A DNA stretch of 64,000 bases, from assembly GCA_045837725.1 (NCBI GenBank), contig JBEWZL010000073.1, forward strand, positions 1-64,000, read 5' to 3'. A model generated the notes under the pieces. It made no database searches, had not been told where the DNA came from, and was given only the letters and a program-made list of their open reading frames with translations. The translations under genes were made by a program, and so were the position numbers. Below are positions 12,759 through 21,661 of the stretch, piece by piece; position 1 is the stretch's first letter, and every line of letters starts with the position of its first letter. The DNA is from Vermamoeba vermiformis (Eukaryota > Tubulinea > Echinamoebida).

Positions 12759-13652
12759 TTACGGATTGAGCTTCAAACGGCTCCTGAACGGATCGAAGAT
12801 GAATTCTGTAGCGCCCAATGCCTCAGCAGTATGGTGCAGGCCCAGTTCGTTGATGAGTGCCTTCTTCAGATTCAACACTGACTCAGAATCCAAGTTTGCA
12901 AGCAGTAGGCGACATCGCGCGAGTTCATCGTCGCCTGCCTTATGAACGATATTCCGTTGATTAATATAGAATTTCGAAGCCAGTTTGCGCCAGCTGTCGG
13001 GTTGTTTGACGAGATCTTGCGCTACTGCCTCGAGTTCTGATTGTGTTAGCGTACAAACTCGCAGTATTGTCGGTGTGATATCTTTCTTAATGGTTAGTTG
13101 TGGCTCATTAAGAAAGCAGGCTGCTATTTCGTCTTCAAAATTGATTAGTAACGGATGTACATAAATTGCTTCGGATCAAGACCGCGTACCTCGCTCAGAT
13201 CTTTTAACGATGGCGATGACTTCGTTCTGTTTGTCTAAGACCGGTGTTCCTGCTTCTACTGCCGAGCTTGCCTCGATCCCGAATATTGTCGAGCCTTTGC
13301 CCTCACGAACTTTTCCATCGATCCACTTGAGACCTTCTTTGTCATCTAAAGCCAGTAATTTAACTTCGTCGCCTTCCGAAACTTTGGCGTCGTAACGTAT
13401 GGGCATTGGAGCGTACTTGAGTGTTGCAGCTTCTAGCATCGGATCGGAGTTCAGGCGGAGCGTAGTGCAGTGGTATGCTGAGCAGAGGACGGTGGCGTGG
13501 AATACAGTGTTCGGATCGGACAAAAAGGAGAGCTCAGCGGTAGTGGCGTCCAAAGGAAAGGTAGACCGAACTGTGACCAGCAGATCTTCTTGAAAAAGAA
13601 AACCAAGACCGTAACTCGTGCCATTTATCGTTATATTTGCTATTCTCGAGCA
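12759..13652 (-). CDS. Inverted paralogue: inactive trypsin-like fold plus Death-like domain (first exon not found)
   Basis: This is the minus-strand sister of the gene at 2867-4038. The exon starting near 13652 gives NGTSYGLGFLF and EDLLVTVRSTF, again without TAAH; the equivalent of the Ser segment reads EAGTPVLDK, so the Ser is missing as well and the protein should be catalytically dead. After an intron near 13170-13190 the C-terminal exon carries SELEAVAQDLVKQPDSWRKL and ALINELGLHHTAEAL, an even clearer Death-like pattern, and the same tail (DPFRSRLKLNP) as the sister. I could not find a first exon equivalent to the basic N-terminus of the sister. The region upstream of 13652 quickly becomes the CG-poor block, so the 5' end may have been lost or replaced at that boundary. 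Confidence 0.6.
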
Positions 13653-13781
13653 CTATGAATAAATAATTAAAATAAATAAATAATGCAAATGAATAAAATT
13701 GTATTTTAACGTACAAACGAAGATGCTTCTACTTCTTTACAAGGTAGCGCGCTACTTAATTAATTAATAAATATTTAATGG

Positions 13782-14190
13782 CTAATTATAATGCATTTTA
13801 AACCTGGAAAAGTAATAAGGTTCTGTTGCAAAGAATGCATTTTGGCGTGCTCTGCTCTTCTCAAGTAGCTGCTGTATCTTGAGTCTTTTTGGGCTTGGTT
13901 GTGCTAATTCTGGTTCATCAAGTAGGCGCTTCATGATTAGGTGTTGCATTTGTTCTTGCAAATAAAAATAATGAAACCGCTTTTTGGGTTAGTGGACTGA
14001 AGGGAATTAGTGAGACTGCAGCCACATCCAGATTGTGTTCTTCTTCAGAGAAGCTCTTCTCCATTTGTTTCAATCTCAAGAGAGTATCACAGTAATGCTG
14101 CTCCAACAGCTATCTTAGTCTGCTGTTCAGTCATGAGGAGAAAGTCTTCCTGATGTGGATGCCCAATGAGAACCTGTGACCATGTGAGGA
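13782..14190 (-). CDS. Small unresolved spliced gene, helical and charged
   Basis: Three open stretches on the minus strand look coding but I could not join them with certainty: one with HPHQEDFLLMTEQQTKIAV (about 14190-14110), one with EQHYCDTLLRLKQMEKSF (about 14106-13990), and a last one with MKRLLDEPELAQPSPKRLKI ending at a stop at 13782. Together they suggest a small helical protein with a basic SPKRLK segment, perhaps nuclear. No domain is recognised. It is the first gene inside the left edge of the CG-poor block. The call rests only on residue composition and plausible splice sites. Confidence 0.3.
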
Positions 14191-14285
14191 AAAATATAAC
14201 TAGGCACTTCAGCCCATATGGTCCATCTGCTATTAGCATTTGAATTCTTCAGGCCTGCCCACTCCACAGTACAGGAGGAGAGGGA

Positions 14286-14299
14286 GGGGGGGGGGGGGG
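14286..14299 (+). repeat. G14 homopolymer tract
   Basis: An uninterrupted run of 14 G follows GGGA, so a quadruplex or an assembly-sensitive slippage site is possible. It lies between two genes in an otherwise AT-rich block. Confidence 0.8.
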
Positions 14300-14541
14300 C
14301 CTAGCTCGCCCGAAATTACTGCATGCACCACAACTTATAACACTTATGTATTTACAGCAAGGAAGCACATGCTTTTATTTTATTCTTATGTCTTAGACAG
14401 TAACAATTCACAGTTCTTATTTGTAGCAGACTTATGGTTCTGTAGCTTCAAAGAGTTGAGCCATTTGCTCAATTGTTGGATTTGTTTGGTTGTTTAAGAC
14501 TGTCTCTAACTGAATATTTAATTAGTAGTGTTCCATAAATC

Positions 14542-15340
14542 TTAATGATCTAGTACCATTCTTGCATAGTAAGGACTTTGAGGACCAATGTGCTTGACTT
14601 GACGCAGTATTCCATAAGCTAGAGTGCTAGCATGGCTTTCATATCTCTTGGCTCTGCCAAAATAAGCAAACAAGTTGACATAACATTGACAAGCTTCTTC
14701 ATTGAAGTCAGTCAGATAGAGCAGGTCTAATAGGTAGCCTAATGCTTCTTGAGCTACATCTCCTTCACTCCACAACACTGCTCTTTGAAGCATCTTGATG
14801 CAAGCATTACGTGAGGATGAAACTCTGAGACCAAGCAAGCCAATGTATTGTACTGCTGAGGAAGAGAGTCCATTGTGATCACATGCTTCAGGATGAGTGA
14901 TGTTCGCAAGCCTAGTAGCACACAATTCCAAGTCACAATTCTTCAGGGCAAAACTGAGAGCTTCAAGTTGGTGCTCTGTCTGCATCAAGTTGACAGCAGC
15001 ACCAGCATGCAATACAGCAAACAAGGCTTCTCTAATTGTGCCGTCTCCTTCTTTAGCCAATGTCTCTATTAAATGTTGAGGTAGATGTGGATGTAGAGTT
15101 GGAGGGAGATTTGAGTAAAGAGAAGCAGATAAAAAAAAAAAATTTTTTTGGGGATTTGTTTTTTTTAAAAAAGGTCACAGATTGCACCCCTGAATGAGTT
15201 AATAAATGACATTGACTACTTGTTTTGGCTTACAATGCAAAGGAGGCAGTAAGTCTGCCACTTGATCTGCTCTTGACTCATATGAATGCTCAAGGCAAAG
15301 AACTAAAGTTGCAAGCTTGGTTTGGTACATGTAGTGTTTG
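14542..15340 (-). CDS. Helical-repeat protein of unknown function
   Basis: An open stretch of about 190 codons (about 15120-14542) ends at a stop at 14542. Residues such as LCATRLANITHPEACDHNGL, AVQYIGLLGLRV, CIKMLQRAVL and GYLLDLLYLTDFNEEAC form regular amphipathic helices, like TPR, HEAT or Nup-type solenoids. An upstream exon near 15340-15220 (TKLATLVLCLEHSYESRADQ) is likely, but the intron acceptor is unclear: the region 15131-15175 is an A/T/G homopolymer tract and the most obvious junction gives a stop. The 5' end is therefore approximate. A tRNA-Gly gene lies upstream on the same strand. No family is recognised. Confidence 0.45.
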
Positions 15341-15460
15341 TTAGGTAATGTGGAGTTAATTTCACTTGGACAGGACGAAAAAAAATTGTACCTAATATTT
15401 GTTATTAAATTAATTAGAATAAAAAGTGTATTTGTGGTAAAAAGCCAACATAAAAAAGAA

Positions 15461-15531
15461 TGCACTCACCGGGAATCGAACCCGGGTCGCCCGCGTGGCA
15501 GGCGGACATCATGCCCCTAGACCATGAGTGC
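15461..15531 (-). tRNA. tRNA-Gly (anticodon GCC), cassette copy 1
   Basis: A 71-nt cloverleaf on the minus strand. The acceptor stem is GCACTCA paired with TGAGTGC, with discriminator A. The anticodon loop is CTGCCAC (anticodon GCC, flanked by stem TCCGC/GCGGG), and the T arm contains GGTTCGATTCC. A T-run (TTCTTTTTT) follows as a Pol III terminator. The 70 bp of 5' flank (15532-15605) is nearly identical in all four copies. It lies about 120 bp behind the VPS4-like stop on the same strand. No intron is present. Confidence 0.95.
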
Positions 15532-15652
15532 CTTGTTGAAATTTTCAGATCAGAATCTAACGGGGTCTTTTGTAAAAAGTTGATACAAAGTTTACTAACA
15601 AGTAAATTGTTTGGGCAAAGAGAGGCAAACCATAAATTGCTATTCTAGTTGC

Positions 15653-17270
15653 TTAATTTGCTTGTTCTCCATGCTTAGCAGTGTACTCTTCATACTTGTC
15701 CAGCTCTTCCACAGGTACTGAGGGATGGACTTTGCCAAATGTTTGCAAAATGTCTGCCTAGTCAATTCTATTACTCAACAGTTACTTTCAATTGAATGCA
15801 TACTTTGTTCAGAGGTCTGATAAGCACTTTAAACATCTGATTATCAATGTCTAATAAAGACATCATCAATGCTCCTGCATCATTCTCTTTGCATGGAAGT
15901 AATACCCTTCAATGTTTTAATTATTCATTTTGTATAGCTTTTCAGAAAGTTATACCTTTTCCCAGAATACTGTCTTGAAGGAACTTCTCTGAAGTACTTG
16001 GACAGTACTAATTCTCTTACTGATAATCCAGTCAGAACAAGTGTACTTTGTGCTGAGCACTTACTAGGAGCTTGCAATGCTTCATGGCAGGCCAGTGATA
16101 TATCAGAGCCAGAGAAGCCTTCGGTCATGCATACTAATGTTTTAAGACTGTCTTCATCCAAGTCACATTTTTCAGCAAAATTGATCCTAACAATAGTATT
16201 AGATATGCATATGAATGTGTTATGTTGTGTCACATACTTCAGAAGTTCTCTTCTTCCTAGTTCATTTGGCAGTGGAATGTGAAGTTTCTTCTGGAATCTA
16301 CATGCAACTTTTTTTAATCATTTTGATGTTACGTCAATTGTTTACCTTCTAAGTACTGCCGGATCTAGATCCCAAGGTCTATTGGTGCAGGCTACAATTG
16401 TTGCTTCAAGGCAGGCTGTCCACATTAATACCATATTTTTCTGTAGTGTTTGGCTTACAGTCCATTTGAAGCAGAAATTCATTCTTAATTCTTCTAGTGT
16501 TCTCATCTTCATTATCTGTTCTTTTCATGAGCAAGCTGTCAATCTCATCCACAAATAAAATTGCATTTTTTTCTCTGGCTTGTTGAAATGTCTGCTTGAT
16601 CAACCTTTCACTGGCACCAAACCATTTGGATAGTAGATCAGCTGAAGTAACACTTAGCACTGGCAATTTGGCTTCTGCAGCAATGGCCTGGACCAACTTA
16701 GTTTTTCCAGTTCCTGGTGGCTGCAATGAAATTAGAATGGTTTGTAATGAATATTTGGCACTTACTCCATATAGCAGAATCTTGTTCCATGGCTTCAAGG
16801 TGGAGTACAAGTAGGGGAATTTTCTTGGAAGGATAATAGCTTCAAGTAAGATTTGCTTTGCTTTTTCCAGACCTGCAATATGCTTCAGCTGAAGAAGTTC
16901 TGGATTCACACTCGTAGCTTCTGCCTCTGTAACCTCCATTATGTCTTCATGTGCTTCATCTTCTTTGGGAAGTTGCTTTGGTGCAACGGATGTTGGCATG
17001 GGACTGCTCAAGTCTTGAATTCTAAGTTGGTAAGTTGAAATTAAAATAGCAATTGAGTGTTGAACAGAGTCTGAGCTGAAGAGATTTGCTTTTGAGAGTG
17101 AAGCAGCAGCTTTGCCAAACATTCCCACTGCATTTTGAAACTGGCCAGAATTGTCTAGTGCAAGGGCAGACTGAGCACTAAAAAGAACTTAGCATGTTAA
17201 ATAGGTATGGCTCTTACCATGAGATAGCCTCATTTAGATGTAGTAGCAAAATGCTGCTTTTATTTGACAT
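15653..17270 (-). CDS. MIT-domain AAA ATPase of the VPS4/spastin/katanin clade
   Basis: The ATG at 17270 opens a helical N-terminus (MSNKSSILLLHLNEAISC, then ALDNSGQFQNAVGMFGKAAA), which fits an MIT domain that binds ESCRT-III tails or microtubules. After an acidic linker comes the AAA module: PPGTGKTKLVQAIAAEA (Walker A), the pore-loop region SKWFGASERLIKQTF, ILFVDEIDSLLMKR (Walker B), NRPWDLDPAVLR (sensor and arginine-finger region), and GFSGSDISLACHEA. The last exons end with DILQTFGKVHPSVPVEELDK and YEEYTAKHGEQAN, the usual C-terminal helix of this clade. Such hexamers remodel ESCRT-III filaments or sever microtubules. The spliced length, about 420 residues, fits VPS4. Its location beside MLH3 makes a meiosis- or spore-specific paralogue possible; that is inference. 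Its last exon has a near copy in the gene at 21662-24484. Confidence 0.85.
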
Positions 17271-17351
17271 TGTTTTCAAATGATTACACTAAAATCCAAA
17301 AAAAGTACAAAAAAAAAAATATAATATTTGGTTTTAACTCAAAAAAAAGAA

Positions 17352-17422
17352 TGCACTCACCGGGAATCGAACCCGGGTCGCCCGCGTGGCAGGCGGACAT
17401 CATGCCCCTAGACCATGAGTGC
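17352..17422 (-). tRNA. tRNA-Gly (anticodon GCC), cassette copy 2
   Basis: The mature region is identical to copy 1: same stems, GCC anticodon and T arm, followed by TTCTTTTTTTTT. The conserved 5' flank (17423-17490) includes the stop codon of MLH3 at 17486-17488, so protein gene and cassette physically overlap. It sits between MLH3 and the VPS4-like gene, on their strand. Confidence 0.95.
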
Positions 17423-17485
17423 CTTGTTGAAATTTTCAGATCAGAATCTAACGGGGTCTTTTGTAAAAAGTTGATACAAAGTTTA

Positions 17486-19841
17486 CTAACTAGTAAAAGG
17501 CTTGGGCAGTTGAGCTAAAGGGGCAACTGTAGGCCTGCCATGAGCACATGCAAAAGGGTTCTTACATTGCTTCAATTCATTCACCAAACTCATGCATTCT
17601 TCCCTTGAAAGTTTATCTCCAAACATTATTGCACCTATTTCAAAAGTTAATTTTAAGTTGATAATTTTGGATTTTTTAGCTCTTACCTCTACAAGCTTTG
17701 CTGGCTAAGACCCTAGAGACAGCTTTGGGTCTGGTAATCTTCAATCCTCCATTGCTTTCCAATTGCTCTGCATACTCCAACAAATCTTGAACTTCCAATG
17801 AAACTCCCAGCACTACACCCACTTGTGTTAAATGCAATGTGTACTCCCTATAATGGCCATATTAGTCATTTAATATTAATAATAATATATAATAATTAAT
17901 TGCCTACCCATTAGCACTATATAACTTATAGTCCCACATGTAACGGCCAATCAAGTTCTTGTACTGCTCCAGCCAAGTGAATTCATGCAATGCAATGGCT
18001 TGGTGAATATCAACTTGTCTAGTTTGGATATTAACTTCTTGCCCATTGATTCCATAGACCTGTTGTTGCAATCTTTCCAGCAATACTCTTTCGTGGGCAG
18101 CATGTTGATCGATTGCAAAAATGAGATAGTTCACCTTGGTAACTAACATGAATTAATACTGTTAAATGCTTGTAAGCTGCTTACTAATGAATTTGCAATC
18201 AACTTGGCCAATCACTTCCATGTTTTCCAATGTTTGTTTGTCAACTTTAAGTTCTGATTGCACAGTGACCGGTGTTTGAGGCAAAATAGAGGCCCTAGTT
18301 ACTGCAGAGTGCTTCTTCCAGCCCTATGTCAATAAGTAGATAAAAAAAATCACAACCTATTTCCAACGTACTTTGATTAATTGATCAACTTCAAGGGGCT
18401 TGCCAAGAACTTCTGATTTTTGAACTCTACTATTTCTTGCAGCAATTGTAGGAATTTCAATGTCTTCTTCATTATTTTCTGGCTTGGCATGAAATTGTAT
18501 TTCTTCTGGGAATACATCTTTCAAAAGCAATGCAACTGCCTCCCAATCTTTGATATCTACTTCAAAGTGGTTTTCAGAGGGAATAAAGTCCACTGTGAGA
18601 GGATGCAGCCATATATTCAAGATGTATCCTGGCTCCAATTTTTCTTTTCTGTGTTTTCTGAATTCATCTGCAATCAGTTTGCTCAGCTTCAAGCTCTTTA
18701 CAAATCTTCTATTGATGAATAGATATTGGTGCACCTAACAAGGTTAAGACATTGAAGTTATATGTTAATTACCTTTGAATTGAATCCTTTTCTGCCTATC
18801 ACTCCAGAAATTCTGGGCAAGTTGACCATGTCAAATTCTTCGTCTCCAATCATCTGTTTAAAAGCATTGCTCAAAGAATTCCTTCTAGGAATTTCCAATA
18901 CTTTGCTGTTCATATCCTTCAGAACAAATACCACGTCTGATGAAATGTTTAGTACTGATTTTTTTGTCGATATGTAGTACTTTGATGCATTAAAGATATT
19001 CTTTCCAATTTCTTTTTAATGCAAGCAATATCTCTTTGATTGCTAATGTTTGTAGTCCTGACTGGATAGTTTTTCAAGAAATTGAAAACCATCACAGTTG
19101 TTCCTAGCAACATTCAGATTAACATTAAAGACTCATTCCTTTACTTACCATTGAGGGCTGTGCATGGTTGAATTAATGTAGCTGCACCATTCTTCAGTTT
19201 AACATTAGTTATTTACATAATCCTAATTATCATTACCTCTAGAACTTTAAAGTAAGATTGACTGCTTTGATGGTGCCTAGAACGAATTTCAATCCTGCTG
19301 ATTAGAGAAAGGCAGGCTGGTTTCATTAGTTCAATTATTGTAAGAATTTGATAATTACCTAGAAATTGTCCATGATAGCCATAAGTCGTTAGGGAATTCA
19401 AATCATTTTCTGAAGTGAGTTTGGAGGTGACTTCAGGCAAAAAATAAGTCCATGTTAATAGGAATGGGACTCACCATATGAATTTCCCAGCTCCTTGATA
19501 TCTTCATAGCAAATGCCAGCTCCATTATCTAACTCTTATTATTATCAGTTTTTTTATTTAACTTACTTACCCTTGACTTCAAAATACAGCTGCTCTGGAT
19601 TTGCTCTTATTCTGGGTTATTATGATTTTTAAAATTCAAAGCTTACATTACTTGAATCATAGTAGCACCGGCATCAAGACCTAAATATATCCAGTTAAAT
19701 TTCTATTATAATGCCTTTTGAATTATAATTGAAAAGGGTTAACTTACTGTTGAAAACTAGTTCTTCAATTGCCTGGGGAATTGAGGATAAGTGATAGCTA
19801 GCATGAACTTGGCTAGCAAGTTGATGAGATAGAGGCTTCAT
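17486..19841 (-). CDS. MLH3: MutL homologue MLH3, meiotic MutLgamma endonuclease subunit
   Basis: Many short exons run from the ATG at 19841 to a TAG at 17486. The N-terminal GHKL ATPase shows SIPQAIEELVFNS (catalytic Glu and Asn), DNGAGI and YGYHGQFL, which corresponds to the family's GFRGEAL. A transducer domain (QYLFINRRFVKSLKLSK) follows, then a short linker and the C-terminal dimerisation/nuclease domain. The metal-binding motif is intact: DQHAAHERVLLE, then SKACRGAIMFGDKL and the final CAHGRPTVAPL. MLH1-MLH3 nicks double Holliday junctions stabilised by MSH4-MSH5 to give crossovers. The short linker, and MSH4 and MSH5 nearby, favour MLH3 over PMS1/PMS2. The start is 62 bp from the divergent gene at 19904. 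The stop lies inside the tRNA cassette, suggesting the cassette landed at or replaced the 3' end. Confidence 0.85.
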
Positions 19842-19903
19842 TTTCTTTTTAGAAAAATAAAAAAATAAAACAATTAAAAACATTTTTTTTGCCAAACACA
19901 ACA
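19842..19903. promoter_or_regulatory. 62-bp divergent promoter (MLH3 / basic protein)
   Basis: The start codons of MLH3 (minus) and the gene at 19904 (plus) are only 62 bp apart. The gap is nearly all A and T, with CATTTTTTTTGCCA and then ACACAACA just before the plus-strand ATG. The other divergent gap (30343-30418) also has CATTTTT, a GG/CC pair and CACAACAAC before its plus-strand ATG, which suggests a shared bidirectional promoter design. Confidence 0.5.
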
Positions 19904-21344
19904 ATGACCAACCCAGCGTCAAAGATTGCTAGGTTCAAAAGAAAGCTAGAAGGTGCTGAAGAAAAACCAAGCAAGAAGCAAAAAGTAGAAGATAAGAAGG
20001 AGAAGACTCAGTCAAAAGAAATTTCAGAAACTAAAAAGAAGACTGCCAACAATAAGAAAGTCATTACACTGGAAGAAGACACTACAAATAAGCTGAATTT
20101 TGTATTGCCAGAAGATGATGACTTTGTGGAGCCAGTCAAGCCAGCTCCCAAAAATTCCAAGGCCAATCTTCCAAAGCCAGTCAGAACTTACTCCAGATCT
20201 GAACGAGCTAAGAGCAGAAAGAGGCCTGAAGATGAAGAGAAGGAGAGATTGCAGGTGTTGAGCAAATTCAAGAAGAATGCAGCGCCTACCAGCCAGGCCC
20301 AGACTCCTCTCCAGACTCAAACTGCTGAAACTACTGATGGTGTTGAAAAATTTACAACTGAGGTTCCAAAGCTATTAACAGTAAGTCTCCATATTTAATA
20401 TCCCTGGAAAAATAATTTTAATAATTATGTTAGGATGAGAAGCCAGTGACTTCCAAGGCAAAACCTTCTCCCTCCAACAAAGGAATTTTTGCGAATGCTA
20501 AGTACTCAAAATTAATTCAAAAGAAGGGCTCAGTCAAAGGTACTTCATATAATAGCAATTTAAATACAACTTGTTTGGCTGATTTTGGATCTGCAGATCC
20601 TGGTCACAAGGAAGAAAACTTCATTGACTCAACAGAGCAATACAATCCTTACAACTTGGCAACTACTGCTCCTAATAACAACAACTTGGAGAAAGAGATG
20701 AAGACTGATTCAGTTGAAGAAAAGCCTGCAGATGAGAAAAAACAGCCCAAGAAAATCAAATCAAAACAGACTTTGGAATGTAAGTTTACCAATGTTGAAT
20801 TTATATTTTTTGAGCTGATAGTTGCATCAGATGTTCGTAAAACACGCTCTGAGTTGCAGGAGAAGATGGCAGGCTCCCAAACTAAATTGTAAGTGCATCA
20901 TCATTAAAATTAATTCTAAGTAATAATTCCAGGAAAAAAGACATTATGAGATTGATCAATGCCATTAATCCAAATATTTTGTCTGAGTCAGCTGAAGTTG
21001 AACTAAGAGCCACTCAATCATGTGTTGAAGCTTCAAGCAGAGTGTTGCAGGTAAAATTTTTCTTAAAATCTACAGAATCCTGATGTTGTTCACAGTCGCT
21101 TAGCATCCTCACTGATTCTTTGGCCATGGCTCAACCAATTGACATTCCATCAGATCATGACATGTTCCATGGCTCAGTGTTTGCTTACAGCCAGGCTCTA
21201 GCTCCCATCCAGTCCAGATCTGCTCCCAATCTACCCTTCAATGAAAGTTGGTCTAATCAGTTTTTGCCCATGGACTCAATCCAGCTTGAGACTCCCAAAA
21301 AAGATGATGATGAAGTGTTTGATCCTTCTGTTTTCTTTAACTAA
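19904..21344 (+). CDS. Lys/Glu-rich, probably nuclear protein of unknown function
   Basis: Four or five exons encode about 420 residues, starting MTNPASKIARFKRKLEGAEE and ending DDDEVFDPSVFFN. The N-terminal half is very basic (SKKQKVEDKKEKTQ, RSERAKSRKRPEDEEKERLQ) with likely nuclear localisation signals. The middle is disordered. The C-terminal third contains a helical segment ([53 protein letters not shown]). I recognise no family. Sharing a 62-bp divergent promoter with MLH3 suggests co-expression, so a chromosomal or meiotic role is a reasonable guess only. CG dinucleotides are rare throughout. Confidence 0.65.
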
Positions 21345-21470
21345 GCAGTGTCCAAAGAGACTCTGACAACATAGAAATAAACCTGCTACTCTATTTCATT
21401 TCAATACAACATTATTAGACATTGGGTTTAACTTTGCAAAAAAAATTGGATAAATCAAAATAAAAAAGAA

Positions 21471-21541
21471 TGCACTCACCGGGAATCGAACCCGGGTCGC
21501 CCGCGTGGCAGGCGGACATCATGCCCCTAGACCATGAGTGC
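21471..21541 (-). tRNA. tRNA-Gly (anticodon GCC), cassette copy 3
   Basis: The mature sequence is identical to the other copies, with a T-run terminator. The 5' flank (21542-21610) differs at a few bases (GTTGGTACAAAG, TTTGCAGAGCAG). Beyond the flank, similarity to copy 1 continues through 21634-21722, which matches the last exon of the VPS4-like gene at 15613-15690. This copy therefore moved together with that exon end. Confidence 0.95.
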
Positions 21542-21661
21542 CTTGTTGAAATTTGCAGAGCAGAATCTAATGGGGTCTTTTGTAAAAAGTTGGTACAAAG
21601 TTTACTAACATAATAATAAAATGGTGATTCTATGCTTGGGCAAAGAAGGGCAAATCCTCAA

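Noticed and set aside
15461-15605. tRNA-Gly cassettes as a tRNA-derived SINE family
   Set aside because: The tRNA is intact with a Pol III terminator directly after it, the conserved part is mainly upstream rather than a downstream tail, and I see no A-tail or target-site duplication. Duplicated tRNA genes fit better.
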